DNA of 64,000 nucleotides from Pseudothioclava arenosa (GCF_002358085.1 NZ_NTJD01000003.1:186001-250000); one strand, 5' to 3'; numbered from the stretch's first letter, positions 46,477-56,057 are shown. The notes: generated by a model not told the origin, from the sequence alone. Numbers and translations: made by a program.

Positions 46477-46884
46477 CTAGCGCATCACCATCACGGCGCA
46501 GGGCGCATGGCGCACCACGCGCGAGGCGGTCGAGCCGATCAGGTAGTCGCCGATGCCCGGACGGTGCGAGGCGATAACGACGCAATCGGCACCGGCTTCA
46601 CGGGCATATTCGATGATCTCATGGGCGGCCTGCCCCTGACGGATCACCGCGACGCCGTTCTCGAACTCGTTGGCCGAGCGTTCGAGATTGGCCGCGATCG
46701 CGCGTTTCAGCTCGGCGTGATAGCCCTCGGGCATGTAGCTCATGGCGAAGCCCGGCACCTCGTCCATCACATGGAGCACGGTCACGCGTGCACCGGGCGC
46801 CGACAGCGCCCGCGCGACATTGAGCGCGGCATCGGGGTTGTGTTCGTCATCGAGGGCAAGCGGGACGATAATATTGGAATACAT
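46477..46884 (-). CDS. Universal stress protein (UspA family)
   Basis: A 135-residue protein starting MYSNIIVPLALDDEHNPDAAL. The C-terminal nucleotide-binding motif is ASHRPGIGDYLIGSTASRVVRHAPCAVMVMR, the G-2x-G-9x-G(S/T) type. UspA proteins respond to stress and energy limits. The start at 46884 has AAAAGGAG upstream. A degenerate FNR-like site lies about 60 bp upstream, which fits the common anaerobic control of Usp genes near denitrification clusters. Confidence 0.93.
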   Translation of the reverse strand: MYSNIIVPLALDDEHNPDAALNVARALSAPGARVTVLHVMDEVPGFAMSYMPEGYHAELKRAIAANLERSANEFENGVAVIRQGQAAHEIIEYAREAGADCVVIASHRPGIGDYLIGSTASRVVRHAPCAVMVMR

Positions 46885-46936
46885 CGCGGAACTCCTTTTC
46901 TTACCTGATTCATCGCGCCAATTCGCAGCCTGCGCC

Positions 46937-46950
46937 TTGATGCAAGTCAG
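46937..46950. promoter_or_regulatory. FNR-like box upstream of uspA
   Basis: TTGAT-GCAA-GTCAG deviates from the palindromic consensus at two positions in the right half. Its centre is about 60 bp from uspA. It overlaps the last codon of the upstream gene. Confidence 0.4.
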
Positions 46951-47408
46951 GTTGGTTGATGGTTGAGCCGTTTCAGCAAGGCGGCCTGCGCGACCAGTGC
47001 GCCGATCAGCAGGACGGGCGTCAGAAGCGGATCGAAAAAGGCCTGCGAAAAGGCCTCGCCCGGCAGCCAGTAGGCATTGAAATCCGCGGCAAAGCCCATG
47101 GTCAACCGGTCGGCCGCCCAATACCACCCGCCCGTCAGCACCAGAAGCGTGATCGCCCGGATCGGCCAGGGCCCGGACAGCGCCGACAGCACCACCATCG
47201 GCAGCGCCAGCGGCCAGCTTGCCCGCAGCGCCTCAAGGGCGAAAAGCACGGGCGTGTAGATCAGCGTCGGGCTACCTGCGCGGGGCTGGCCCAGCAGCCC
47301 GGCGGCAAAGCCCAGCCGCATGTGCAGCCAGAGGCTGGCCGCCACGATCAGCGCCGAGGCAATCCCGCCCAGAAGCGCCTTGATCAGCCGGGCCGGGGTC
47401 ATCCGCAT
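46947..47408 (-). CDS. Integral membrane protein, function unknown
   Basis: A 153-residue protein with four hydrophobic segments (about 8-30, 62-80, 84-100, 125-147) and few charged residues. It lies 6 bp after moaA on the same strand and ends within the FNR-like site before uspA. No family signature was recognised. Operon placement with moaA does not by itself imply a role in molybdopterin synthesis. Confidence 0.75.
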   Translation of the reverse strand: MRMTPARLIKALLGGIASALIVAASLWLHMRLGFAAGLLGQPRAGSPTLIYTPVLFALEALRASWPLALPMVVLSALSGPWPIRAITLLVLTGGWYWAADRLTMGFAADFNAYWLPGEAFSQAFFDPLLTPVLLIGALVAQAALLKRLNHQPT

Positions 47409-47414
47409 CGGCGC

Positions 47415-48425
47415 TCAGCCCCCGGTGTGGCTCATGTGGCGGCTCATCTGGCCGGCCACGCCCTGACGCGAATAGTCGAAGTCATGGCCCTTCGGCTTGC
47501 GCGAGATCGCGCCGCGGATCGCTGCGATCAGGGCGCTGTCATCGCTGGGATGGGCGCGCAGCGGCGCGCGCAGGTCGGCGTTGTCTTCTTGCCCGAGGCA
47601 CATGAACAGCTCGCCCGTGCAGGTCACCCGCACGCGGTTGCAGCTTTCGCAGAAATTATGCGTGAGCGGCGTGATGAAGCCGATCCGCTGCCCGGTTTCC
47701 TCAAGGCGGAAATAGCGCGCCGGGCCGCCGGTGGTCTCGTCGGTCTCGGTCAGGGTGAAGCGCTCGGCCAGCCGTGCGCGCAGCTCGGAAAGTGGCCAGT
47801 ATTGATCCAGCCGCAGCTCTTCGCCCATGTCGCCCATCGGCATGACCTCGATGAAGGTCAGGTCGTGACCCTCGCCGCCGCACCAGTCGATCAGCGAAAA
47901 GAGTTCATCCTCGTTAAAACCCTTCAGCGCGACCGCGTTGATCTTGACGCGCAGCCCTGCGCGTTTCGCCGCCGCGATGCCTTCAAGCACCTGATCGAGC
48001 CGCCCCCAGCGGGTAATCTCGGCGAATTTCTCGGGCACCAGCGTGTCGAGCGAGACATTCACGCGCTTCATCCCCAACGCGGCGAGATCCGGCGCAAACC
48101 GCGCCAGCTGCGAGCCGTTGGTGGTCAGCGTCAGCTCGCGCAGCGCGCCGCTGTCGAGATGGCGCGACATGCGTTGAAAGAACGTCATGATGTCGCGCCG
48201 CACGAGGGGCTCACCGCCGGTGATGCGCAGCTTCTGCACGCCCAGCCCGACAAAGGCCGAACACAGCCGGTCGAGTTCCTCGAGGCTCAGCAATTCCTTT
48301 TTCGGCAGGAACTGCATGTGCTCGGCCATGCAATAGGTGCAGCGGAAATCGCAGCGGTCCGTCACCGAAACCCGAAGGTAGGTGATCGGTCGGGCGAAAG
48401 GGTCGATGAGCGGCGCGTCTGTCAT
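47415..48425 (-). CDS. moaA: MoaA GTP 3',8-cyclase
   Basis: A 336-residue radical SAM enzyme. The N-terminal cluster is CDFRCTYC within [22 protein letters not shown], then [10 protein letters not shown]. The C-terminal cluster is [18 protein letters not shown]. It starts molybdopterin synthesis by converting GTP to 3',8-cyclo-GTP. The start at 48425 was chosen because family homology begins there; a longer upstream frame is not supported. The usual GG C-terminus is present (MSHTGG). Molybdopterin would be needed by a nitrate reductase not encoded here. Confidence 0.96.
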   Translation of the reverse strand: MTDAPLIDPFARPITYLRVSVTDRCDFRCTYCMAEHMQFLPKKELLSLEELDRLCSAFVGLGVQKLRITGGEPLVRRDIMTFFQRMSRHLDSGALRELTLTTNGSQLARFAPDLAALGMKRVNVSLDTLVPEKFAEITRWGRLDQVLEGIAAAKRAGLRVKINAVALKGFNEDELFSLIDWCGGEGHDLTFIEVMPMGDMGEELRLDQYWPLSELRARLAERFTLTETDETTGGPARYFRLEETGQRIGFITPLTHNFCESCNRVRVTCTGELFMCLGQEDNADLRAPLRAHPSDDSALIAAIRGAISRKPKGHDFDYSRQGVAGQMSRHMSHTGG

Positions 48426-48536
48426 GGGGTGGCAAGGTAGGGCGCGGCCGGGGCGGGGGCAAGAGGGCGCGGGTGTCGCAGGCGATTGAAGCGCGCGGAG
48501 GCTGCGGCTAGGCTGGCCGCAAAACAGGAGGCGGCA

Positions 48537-48989
48537 ATGCGGATCATCTGGCAGGCAGGACTGGGACTGGGCCTCATCGCGCTGGCGGGCTGCGCGGAGC
48601 TTGGGCTGGTCGCGAAACCCGAGGCCGTGGCGCCCGCAGTGGCAACGCCCGCCCCGGCTGAGGGTGCGAATACGGCCGAGGCGCTCGATACCACCACCGA
48701 GGCCGAGCGCGCCGCGGCGCTTGCCGAACCCGAGCCCGCCGCCGAGACCGAGCTTGGCCGCACCATCGCGAGCCTCGGCGATCCGACCGATCCGGGGTTC
48801 TGGATCAAGACGCCTTTGGTCTCTGCCCCCGCGAAGGGTCGTGCCGAGGCGGCCAATGGGCGCTCGGTTCTGGTCGATCTGATCCCGCTCGATGGCGGGG
48901 CCGGGGGCAGCCAGATTTCGTTGCCCGCCCTGCGGCTGCTGGAATTGCCGCTGACCGACCTGCCCGAACTGACGCTCTATCGCTTGTGA
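48537..48989 (+). CDS. Putative lipoprotein
   Basis: A 150-residue protein with a lipoprotein leader ([19 protein letters not shown]; lipobox LAGC). A low-complexity Ala/Glu/Pro stretch follows (about 30-75), then a compact region with [26 protein letters not shown] and [22 protein letters not shown]. This tail resembles D-galactarate/SPOR-less lipoproteins seen in Rhodobacteraceae, function unknown. ACAGGAGG precedes the ATG at 48537. Confidence 0.8.
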   Translation: MRIIWQAGLGLGLIALAGCAELGLVAKPEAVAPAVATPAPAEGANTAEALDTTTEAERAAALAEPEPAAETELGRTIASLGDPTDPGFWIKTPLVSAPAKGRAEAANGRSVLVDLIPLDGGAGGSQISLPALRLLELPLTDLPELTLYRL

Positions 48990-48996
48990 GGCCCGG

Positions 48997-49437
48997 ATGC
49001 TGCGTGAGATCGAGATCCCGCCGCTTTGGCTTGCGCTCTGTGCGGCGCTCGGCTGGGGGGCGTCACGGCTGTGGCAGGTGCCGGTGCCGGGCGGGCAGGC
49101 GATCGGGCTGGTGCTGATCTTGCTGGGATGCCTGCTGATGGGGCTGGCCGCGGCGCAGATGCTGCTGGCGCATACCACGGTGATCCCGCGCCGCGATCCC
49201 AATGCGCTGGTCACCTCGGGGGCCTTCGCGCTGTCGCGCAACCCGATCTATGTCGCGGATGCGCTGATCCTCGCGGGGCTGCTGCTGTGGTGGCAGATTC
49301 TGTGGATGATGTGGCTCGTTCCGGCTTTCATGCTGGTGATAACGTTGCGTTTCATTCGCGGCGAGGAAGCCCGGCTCCGGGCCGGTTTCGGCGCCGAATA
49401 CGAGAGTTATTGCGCTAACACCCGGCGCTGGATCTAG
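48997..49437 (+). CDS. ICMT/phospholipid methyltransferase-like membrane protein
   Basis: A 146-residue protein with about four membrane segments. The C-terminal half has the ICMT/PEMT pattern: [25 protein letters not shown], then [24 protein letters not shown] (the RxEE...G..Y.Y motif binding SAM). Bacterial members methylate lipids or unknown small substrates. It lies 7 bp after the lipoprotein gene, so probably in the same transcript. Substrate unknown. Confidence 0.85.
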   Translation: MLREIEIPPLWLALCAALGWGASRLWQVPVPGGQAIGLVLILLGCLLMGLAAAQMLLAHTTVIPRRDPNALVTSGAFALSRNPIYVADALILAGLLLWWQILWMMWLVPAFMLVITLRFIRGEEARLRAGFGAEYESYCANTRRWI

Positions 49438-49726
49438 CGCGCGCAGAAAAATCTTGCTGCATTTGCAAAAGACTTTGCTGGTTTTGGGCGGGAAAACCCC
49501 CGGCAATGTCAGGATAAGTCCATGAAAAACATTGGACAATTTAGGGTTTTGCACAGTTTGCAAAGGTATACGATTGCATACCGTTTGGGATGCGACCTTT
49601 TAACAAGGTTTCAGAACGCATCGGTGCTTGTGAAACTTTATTGCGCGATGTTATTGAAGCTTTCGCTAATATGGCCCCGACGGGAGAGTTCTGTCCGGAA
49701 CGGGGTATGAGAAGGGGGAATGGAAC
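49438..49726 (+). promoter_or_regulatory. AT-rich regulatory region upstream of pntA
   Basis: A 289-bp region clearly richer in A/T than its surroundings. It has two TTTGCAAA palindromes, at 49462-49469 and 49557-49564. The first is followed after 4 nt by TTTGC, like the TTTGCAAA-N4-TTTGCAAA motif described for PccR-type regulators in Rhodobacter. An inverted repeat, GGTAT-N8-ATACC, lies at 49565-49582. No convincing gene is present. Confidence 0.45.
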
Positions 49727-51301
49727 GTGAAAATCGGCGCTCCTAAGGAGATTTTCGAGGGCGAGGCGCGTGTCGCCATGACGCCCGACTCGGCGCTGCA
49801 GCTGCAGAAACTGGGTCATGAATGCTATATCGAATCCGGCGCGGGTCATCTCGCGGGGCTTGACGACAGCGCCTATGAAAAGGCGGGCGTGACGGTGATC
49901 AAGACCGCTGCCGCGCTGTTCAAGGAGGTGGATTTCGTCGTCAAGGTCCGTCCGCCGACCGACACCGAGCTGAAGCGTCTGAAGGAAGGCCAGACGCTGA
50001 TCTCGTTCTTCTACCCGGCGCAGAACACCGAGCTGCTGGAGCAGGCTAAGGCCACCGGCGCGAGCGTCATCGCGATGGATATGGTGCCGCGGATCTCGCG
50101 TGCGCAGAAGATGGACGCGCTGTCGTCGATGGCGAACATCGCGGGCTACCGCGCGGTGATCGAGGCGGGCAACAACTTCGGCCGCTTCTTCACCGGTCAG
50201 GTGACGGCTGCGGGCAAGGTGCCGCCGGCCAAGGTGCTGGTTGTGGGCGCGGGCGTGGCCGGTCTGGCCGCGATCGGGGCTTCGACCTCGCTCGGCGCGA
50301 TCACCTACGCGTTCGACGTGCGTCCCGAAGTGGCCGAACAGATTGAATCGATGGGCGCCGAGTTCGTCTATCTCGACTTCGCCGAAGAGCAGACCGATGG
50401 CGCCGCCACCGGTGGCTATGCCGCGCCCTCGAGCCCGGAATTCCGCGAAGCGCAGCTCAAGAAGTTCCGCGAACTGGCCCCCGAGGTCGATATCGTCATC
50501 ACCACCGCCCTGATCCCCGGCCGCGACGCGCCGATCCTGTGGACCAAGGACATGGTCGAGGCGATGAAGCCCGGCTCGGTCATCGTGGACCTTGCCGCCG
50601 AGCGTGGCGGCAACTGCGAACTGACCAAGATGGACGAGAAAGTCGTGACCGCGAACCGCGTCACGATCATCGGCTACACCGACTTCCCGTCGCGCATGGC
50701 GGCGCAGTCGAGCCAGCTCTATTCGACCAACATCCGCCACATGATGCACGACCTCACGCCGGGCAAGGACGGCGTCGTCAACCACAACATGGAAGACGAC
50801 GTGATCCGTGGCGCGACCGTGGCCCATCACGGCGAGATCACCTTCCCGCCGCCGCCGCCCAAGATCAAGGCGATCGCGGCGCAGAAGCCGAAGGAAAAGG
50901 CCAAGGAGCTGACGCCCGAAGAGATCAAGGCGCGCGACCGCGCCGCCTTCCAGAAGCAGACCCGCAATCAGGTCGCGCTGCTGGGGATCGGGGGCGCATT
51001 GCTGCTGGGTGTGGGGCTTGTCGCGCCAGCCAGCTTCATGGCGCACTTCATCGTCTTCGTGCTGTCGTGCTTCGTCGGCTTCCAGGTGATCTGGAACGTC
51101 TCGCACTCGCTGCACACGCCGCTGATGGCGGTGACCAACGCGATCTCGTCGATCATCATCCTCGGCGCGCTGCTGCAGATCGGCTCGGGCTCGTGGCTCG
51201 TGATCGCGCTGGCGGGGCTGTCGGTCTTCATGGCCGGCATCAACATCTTCGGTGGCTTCATGGTCACCCGGCGCATGCTTGCCATGTTCCAGAAGTCGTA
51301 A
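49727..51301 (+). CDS. pntA: PntA proton-translocating transhydrogenase alpha subunit
   Basis: The 524-residue protein contains the NAD-binding dI domain (about 1-380; VLVVGAGVAGLAAIGASTSLGA), a charged linker (PKEKAKELTPEEIKARDR) and the C-terminal membrane part of dII (four helices, about 420-515). The enzyme couples NADH to NADPH hydride transfer to proton import. The start is a GTG at 49727 with GAAGGGGG upstream; a nearby ATG at 49720 is out of frame. pntB follows 15 bp later. Confidence 0.96.
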   Translation: MKIGAPKEIFEGEARVAMTPDSALQLQKLGHECYIESGAGHLAGLDDSAYEKAGVTVIKTAAALFKEVDFVVKVRPPTDTELKRLKEGQTLISFFYPAQNTELLEQAKATGASVIAMDMVPRISRAQKMDALSSMANIAGYRAVIEAGNNFGRFFTGQVTAAGKVPPAKVLVVGAGVAGLAAIGASTSLGAITYAFDVRPEVAEQIESMGAEFVYLDFAEEQTDGAATGGYAAPSSPEFREAQLKKFRELAPEVDIVITTALIPGRDAPILWTKDMVEAMKPGSVIVDLAAERGGNCELTKMDEKVVTANRVTIIGYTDFPSRMAAQSSQLYSTNIRHMMHDLTPGKDGVVNHNMEDDVIRGATVAHHGEITFPPPPPKIKAIAAQKPKEKAKELTPEEIKARDRAAFQKQTRNQVALLGIGGALLLGVGLVAPASFMAHFIVFVLSCFVGFQVIWNVSHSLHTPLMAVTNAISSIIILGALLQIGSGSWLVIALAGLSVFMAGINIFGGFMVTRRMLAMFQKS

Positions 51302-51316
51302 GAAAGGAAGAGGATC

Positions 51317-52753
51317 ATGGAAATCGGTTTCACCACCGCCGCTTACGTTGTCGCGGCCGTCCTCTTCATCCTGTCGCTCGGCGGTCTGTCGGGGCAGGAA
51401 AGCGCCAAGCGCGCCGTCTGGTATGGCATTGTCGGCATGGGGCTGGCTGTGGCCGCGACCCTGCTGGGGCCGGGCTCGGGCCTGTGGATCCTGTCGGCGC
51501 TGCTGATCGCCGCGGGTGGCATCATCGGCTGGATCGTCGCCAAGAAGGTCCAGATGACCGAGATGCCGCAGCTGGTTGCCGCGATGCACTCGCTCGTCGG
51601 TCTGGCGGCCGTGTTCGTGGGCTACAACGCCTATATCGAGATGGCCCGCGTGGGCGCGATGACCGAAGAGGCGCGCCATGCGCTGACCGGCTTTGCGGCG
51701 CTGATCGCGCATAAATCGCCGATCGAGCTGTCGATCCTGCGGGTCGAGCTGTTCCTTGGCGTGTTCATCGGTGCGGTGACCTTCACCGGCTCGGTGATCG
51801 CCTATGGCAAGCTGGCGGGCAAGGTCACCTCGAAGGCGATCAAGCTGCCGGGCGGCCATGCGCTGAACGCGGGCGCCGCTCTTGGCTCGCTGGCGATGCT
51901 GGTGCTGTTCATGAACGGGGCCGGCGCCTGGACGCTGATCGTGATGACGCTCCTGGCGTTCTTCATCGGCTACCACCTGATCATGGGCATCGGCGGCGCC
52001 GATATGCCGGTCGTGGTGTCGATGCTGAACAGCTACTCGGGCTGGGCCGCGGCGGCGATCGGCTTCTCGCTGGGCAACGACCTCTTGATCGTGGTCGGCG
52101 CGCTGGTCGGCTCGTCGGGCGCGATCCTCAGCTACATCATGTGCAAGGCGATGAACCGCTCGTTCATCTCGGTGATCCTCGGCGGCTTCGGCGGCACGAC
52201 GGGCCCGGCGATGGAGGTCGAGGGCGAGCAGATCGCGATCGACGCGCAGGGCGTCGCCGATGCGCTGAACGAGGCCGACAGCATCATCATCATCCCGGGC
52301 TACGGCATGGCGGTGGCGCAGGCGCAGAACGCGGTGTCGGAGCTGACCTCGATGCTGCGCGGGCGCGGCAAGAACGTGCGCTTCGCCATCCACCCGGTGG
52401 CGGGCCGCCTGCCGGGCCACATGAACGTGCTTCTGGCCGAGGCCAAGGTGCCCTACGACATCGTTCTGGAAATGGACGAGATCAACGACGACTTCCCGGA
52501 AACGGACGTCGCCATCGTGATCGGGTCGAACGACATCGTGAACCCGGCCGCGCAGGACGATCCGAACTCGCCGATCGCCGGCATGCCGGTGCTGGAGTGC
52601 TGGAAAGCCAAGCAGGTCTTCGTGTCGAAGCGCGGCCAGGGCACCGGCTACTCGGGCATCGAGAACCCGCTGTTCTTCAAGGAAAACACGCGCATGTTCT
52701 ACGGCGATGCGCGCAAGTCCATGGACGAACTGCTGCACCTGATCCGTACCTGA
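51317..52753 (+). CDS. pntB: PntB transhydrogenase beta subunit
   Basis: The 478-residue protein has about nine membrane helices (dII, about 1-275) and the NADP-binding dIII domain (about 290-478; [54 protein letters not shown]). It forms the proton-translocating transhydrogenase with PntA. AGAAAGGAAGAGG precedes the ATG. A terminator follows. Confidence 0.97.
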   Translation: MEIGFTTAAYVVAAVLFILSLGGLSGQESAKRAVWYGIVGMGLAVAATLLGPGSGLWILSALLIAAGGIIGWIVAKKVQMTEMPQLVAAMHSLVGLAAVFVGYNAYIEMARVGAMTEEARHALTGFAALIAHKSPIELSILRVELFLGVFIGAVTFTGSVIAYGKLAGKVTSKAIKLPGGHALNAGAALGSLAMLVLFMNGAGAWTLIVMTLLAFFIGYHLIMGIGGADMPVVVSMLNSYSGWAAAAIGFSLGNDLLIVVGALVGSSGAILSYIMCKAMNRSFISVILGGFGGTTGPAMEVEGEQIAIDAQGVADALNEADSIIIIPGYGMAVAQAQNAVSELTSMLRGRGKNVRFAIHPVAGRLPGHMNVLLAEAKVPYDIVLEMDEINDDFPETDVAIVIGSNDIVNPAAQDDPNSPIAGMPVLECWKAKQVFVSKRGQGTGYSGIENPLFFKENTRMFYGDARKSMDELLHLIRT

Positions 52754-52769
52754 CGGGTCGCGAAACAAG

Positions 52770-52802
52770 CGAAAGCCCCGGTCCTAGTGCCGGGGCTTTT
52801 GC
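52770..52802 (+). terminator. Terminator after pntB
   Basis: The stem AAAGCCCCGG/CCGGGGCTTTT with an 8-nt loop lies about 18 bp after the pntB stop. Confidence 0.88.
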
Positions 52803-52919
52803 GTTGCAGATCGGGCACGCTTGGCGCGGTGCACCAATGTATGCCGATAAATGCCTGTTATTGCAGGGTTTCCTCGTGTAATTCACGCCTTCACGCTGGC
52901 TTTCGCCCCGGAGACGCGC

Positions 52920-54209
52920 ATGGCCCCGAGTTTTGACCACCCGCAGCGCTACGCGCTGGTGAACGAGCTTCACGCCCGGCCCTATCCCAAGATGGGGGTG
53001 CCTTCGCATGTGGTTTACGCCGCCTTCAAGGACCCGCGCGATGCCGCCAACCGCGACCGCGCGCGCGACTTTGCACATCTGACCGACCTGCTGACGCGCC
53101 ACGGTGCGCCGAACCTGCCGACCGAAGGTGCCAGCCATTTCACCGGCCAGATCGGGCGGCACGCGCTGAAATGGGAAAGCCACACCGAATTCGTGACCTA
53201 TCTGGCCCATGCGCCGGGGATCTCGACGCGCGCCTTTGACCCGGCCGAGGCCGATGTCTTTCCGGCCGATTGGCTGGAGGGCGCACCCGGCGGGCGGATC
53301 GCCGCGATCCATATCCGCATCGAGGAACTGCCCGAAGACCCCGAGGCAGTCGGGCCGATGCTCGATGACTGGTTCGTGCCCGAAAGCCTCGTCTGCACCT
53401 GGATTCTGGAAGGTGCGGCGGTGGTTGCGGGCGATTTCCGCCTCGATGCCGCCGGGCAGATGCGCTTTGCGCTGTTCGTGCGCAAGGGCACCGGGCAGGG
53501 GCGGGTCGGGCGTATCGTGCAGCGCGTCTGCGAACTGGAAACCTATCGCGCGATGTCGATGCTGGGCCTCGGGCGGGCGCGGGCATTGGCCAAGCGCCTG
53601 AACGAGCTGGAGCCGCGCCTGTCGGAGCTGGTCGAGGCGATGTCGCAGCCCCATCTCGACCCCGAGCGCACCTTGCACGAGCTTCTGCAGATCTCGGGCG
53701 AGCTGGAGACGCTGGCGGTGCAGCATAGCTTTCGCTTTGGGGCGACCGGCGCCTATGAGGCCATCCTGCGCGAGCGGGTCGAGGTGCTGCGCGAGCGGCG
53801 GTTCGAGGGGCGGCAGCTGCTTTCGGAATTCATTGCCCGCCGCTATGACCCGGCAGTGCGCACGGTGCATTCGGCCGAGGGACGGCTGCGCACGATGCTC
53901 GAACGGGCCGCGCGGACGGCAGAGCTTCTGCGCACCCGCGTCGATGTCGACCGTTCGGCGCAGAACCAGAAGTTGCTGGAAAGCATGGACCGGCGCTCGG
54001 ACCTGCAGCTGCGATTGCAGCACACGGTCGAGGGGCTCTCGGTGGTGGCGATCAGCTATTACGCGGTCAGCCTTGTCGGCTACCTGATCTATCCGCTGGC
54101 CAAGCAGATCGGCGCCAGCAAGGAACTGGTGCTGGCGGGCGCGACCCCTCTGGTGATCTTTGGCGTCTGGCTGATGGTCCGGCAGATCCGCAAGGGGATG
54201 GGGCACTGA
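52920..54209 (+). CDS. DUF3422 family membrane-anchored protein
   Basis: A 429-residue protein starting MAPSFDHPQRYALVNELHARPYP, the typical DUF3422 opening. A long helical region (about 190-385) is followed by two C-terminal membrane helices (about 370-390 and 400-420) and ends VRQIRKGMGH. The family is common in Alpha- and Betaproteobacteria and its function is unknown. I chose the ATG at 52920 with GGAGACG upstream over the longer frame, as homology starts there. Confidence 0.88.
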   Translation: MAPSFDHPQRYALVNELHARPYPKMGVPSHVVYAAFKDPRDAANRDRARDFAHLTDLLTRHGAPNLPTEGASHFTGQIGRHALKWESHTEFVTYLAHAPGISTRAFDPAEADVFPADWLEGAPGGRIAAIHIRIEELPEDPEAVGPMLDDWFVPESLVCTWILEGAAVVAGDFRLDAAGQMRFALFVRKGTGQGRVGRIVQRVCELETYRAMSMLGLGRARALAKRLNELEPRLSELVEAMSQPHLDPERTLHELLQISGELETLAVQHSFRFGATGAYEAILRERVEVLRERRFEGRQLLSEFIARRYDPAVRTVHSAEGRLRTMLERAARTAELLRTRVDVDRSAQNQKLLESMDRRSDLQLRLQHTVEGLSVVAISYYAVSLVGYLIYPLAKQIGASKELVLAGATPLVIFGVWLMVRQIRKGMGH

Positions 54210-54265
54210 GGGGCTTGCGCGGAGGGCGCGTTTTACGCTTTCCTGCGGCTTTCTGAGGCCCTTTT

Positions 54266-55843
54266 ATGCCCTATCATTATTCACCGCTCGACCAGAAGAA
54301 TTCAGCCTGGTTTAACAACGACAACACCCGCCAGTCGCTGACAGGGATTGAGCTTGCCGGGGGGCGGATGCGCGGGCTGACACCCTTCACGCTTGAAATG
54401 CGCTATCCGATCACCGCGATTGCCGGCAATAACGGCACCGGCAAGACAACCTTGCTGGCGTTGGCAGCCTGTGCCTTCCATGCCCCGCGCAAGGGGTTCC
54501 GGCTGCCGGCGCGTAAAACAGCCTATTACACGTTCCGTGATTTCTTCGTGCAGGCCGAGGGTGAGCTTGGCCCCGAAGGAGTGGAAGTCTGGTATACGAT
54601 CCGGCACGACAAGTGGCGGGGCGTGGCGCCGGGAGAGGCCAGACAGGTCCGCAAGAAAGCCAAAGGCGGCAAGTGGAATAATTACGACAGCCGCGTCAGC
54701 CGCACGGTTGTCTATTTCGGCGTGCAGCGCGTCGTGCCCTATTTCGAGCGCAGCGCGCATGTGTCCTATCGCGGGCGCTTTCAGCCTGCGGCCATGGCGC
54801 CCGAAATCCGCAGCCGCATCGCGCAGATTGCCGGGCGGATCATCGGCAAGACCTATGCCGAATTCGAAAGCTTCGAGCATGGAAAATACGCGCTGCCCAA
54901 GGTGAAGGTCGGGGCGCAGGGCTATTCCGGGTTCAACATGGGCGCAGGGGAAAGCGCGGTCTTCGAAATCCTGACGGCGCTTTTCGCGGCAGGGCCGGGA
55001 TGCCTGCTGGTCATCGACGAGATTGAACTGGGACTGCACGAGCGCGCGCAGACGCGTTTGGTCGAAGAACTCAAACTGCTGTATGAAGAGCGTAAATGCC
55101 AGATCATCTGCACCACACATGCCCATGCTGTTCTGGCAGCATTGCCGCCCGAGGGGCGAGTGTTCGTGGATAACCCTGCGGGCCAGACGCGGCTTTACCC
55201 GGGGATTTCCGCAGATTGCGCCTGCGGCAAGATGGGCCGGGACGGTGCGCAGGAGTTGGATATCTTCGTTGAGGACGAGGTCGCGGCGGCAATCCTGCGC
55301 TCGGCCCTTGATGGCGAGTTGCGCGCGCGCAGCAGGATTCTCGAGATCGGCTCGCATGGCAGTCTGAAGCGGGTGATGGCCGCACGGTTCATGGAAGGCA
55401 AGAAGGATTGCCTGTGCGTGATGGACGGCGATCAGCGCGCCGGGCATGAGGCGGCGAAAGCGGCGGTCGCCAATCATTGCGACGGAAAATTCGGACAGAA
55501 ACAGGCCGAAATCCGGGCTTGGGCTAACGTGCGGCTGACCTATTTGCCGGGGACTGGCTGGCCGGAGAAATGGCTGTTCGAACAGGCGCTGGCGCTTGAT
55601 GAAGATATCGTTGTCGGTTGGAAGACCTCTCCGGCAACATGCTGGGGCATCGAGGAGAATGTGCTGGGTGAGATGTTCGAAACGGCCCTTGCCGCCGGGA
55701 AGCACAGCGAATTCCACGCGCTTGCGAAAAGGCTTGAGCTGCCCGAGGCGCAGGTGCGCAGCGATCTGATCGCTGCCCTGCGCGAAACCCTGCCGAAAGA
55801 ATTCGAGGATCTCGCGGCAAGGGTTCGTGCGTGTCTTGCGTGA
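54266..55843 (+). CDS. AAA ATPase fused to a TOPRIM-like nuclease domain (OLD/PARIS-like candidate)
   Basis: A 525-residue protein. An ABC/SMC-type AAA domain spans about 1-315: Walker A GNNGTGKTT (54-62), a signature-like FNMGAGESAVFEIL (about 223-236), Walker B LLVIDEIELGLHERAQ (D251, E252), and switch His in TTHAHAVL (H285). A TOPRIM-like part follows (about 330-420): FVEDEVAAAIL (E336), then CVMDGDQ (D387, D389). OLD-family and PARIS (AAA15+DUF4435) antiviral proteins combine these parts. Its stop lies 2 bp before the 3' end of the opposite-strand tRNA gene. Base composition looks lower in GC than its neighbours. There is no second gene beside it. Confidence 0.72.
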   Translation: MPYHYSPLDQKNSAWFNNDNTRQSLTGIELAGGRMRGLTPFTLEMRYPITAIAGNNGTGKTTLLALAACAFHAPRKGFRLPARKTAYYTFRDFFVQAEGELGPEGVEVWYTIRHDKWRGVAPGEARQVRKKAKGGKWNNYDSRVSRTVVYFGVQRVVPYFERSAHVSYRGRFQPAAMAPEIRSRIAQIAGRIIGKTYAEFESFEHGKYALPKVKVGAQGYSGFNMGAGESAVFEILTALFAAGPGCLLVIDEIELGLHERAQTRLVEELKLLYEERKCQIICTTHAHAVLAALPPEGRVFVDNPAGQTRLYPGISADCACGKMGRDGAQELDIFVEDEVAAAILRSALDGELRARSRILEIGSHGSLKRVMAARFMEGKKDCLCVMDGDQRAGHEAAKAAVANHCDGKFGQKQAEIRAWANVRLTYLPGTGWPEKWLFEQALALDEDIVVGWKTSPATCWGIEENVLGEMFETALAAGKHSEFHALAKRLELPEAQVRSDLIAALRETLPKEFEDLAARVRACLA

Positions 55844-55845
55844 TC

Positions 55846-55922
55846 TGGTAGGCCCGGCAGGACTTGAACCCGCAACCAAGGCGTTATGAGCGCCCTGCTC
55901 TAACCAATTGAGCTACAGGCCC
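55846..55922 (-). tRNA. tRNA with anticodon CAT (elongator Met or Ile2)
   Basis: 77-nt cloverleaf: acceptor GGGCCTG with CGGGCCT, CCA encoded, anticodon loop CTCATAA, T arm GGTTCAAGTCC. CAT may be elongator Met or lysidine-modified Ile; it is not the initiator type, as the first acceptor pair is G-C type and the anticodon stem lacks GGG/CCC. The identity is unresolved. Confidence 0.93.
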
Positions 55923-56057
55923 ACCATTGCCTTTCCCCTATCGACGGGGCAGGCGGGCGTCAAGAATCCGCGTGATCGCCCGCACATGCCGTTGCCCCGC
56001 GCGCCCCCATGGGGTAACGCTCTGCGCAACCAGAATCCCCATTTCCGGAGAGCTGCC

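Noticed and set aside
47415-49241. A 608-codon moaA reading frame
   Set aside because: The first 272 residues are unrelated low-complexity sequence antisense to the lipoprotein and ICMT-like genes; MoaA homology starts at 48425.
49522-49710. A 62-codon frame upstream of pntA
   Set aside because: It lies in AT-rich promoter DNA, has no good ribosome binding site and no protein-like pattern.
49541-52768. A 1075-codon minus-strand frame opposite pntAB
   Set aside because: It is antisense to both transhydrogenase genes, with His/Arg/Asp-rich low-information sequence and no recognisable domain.
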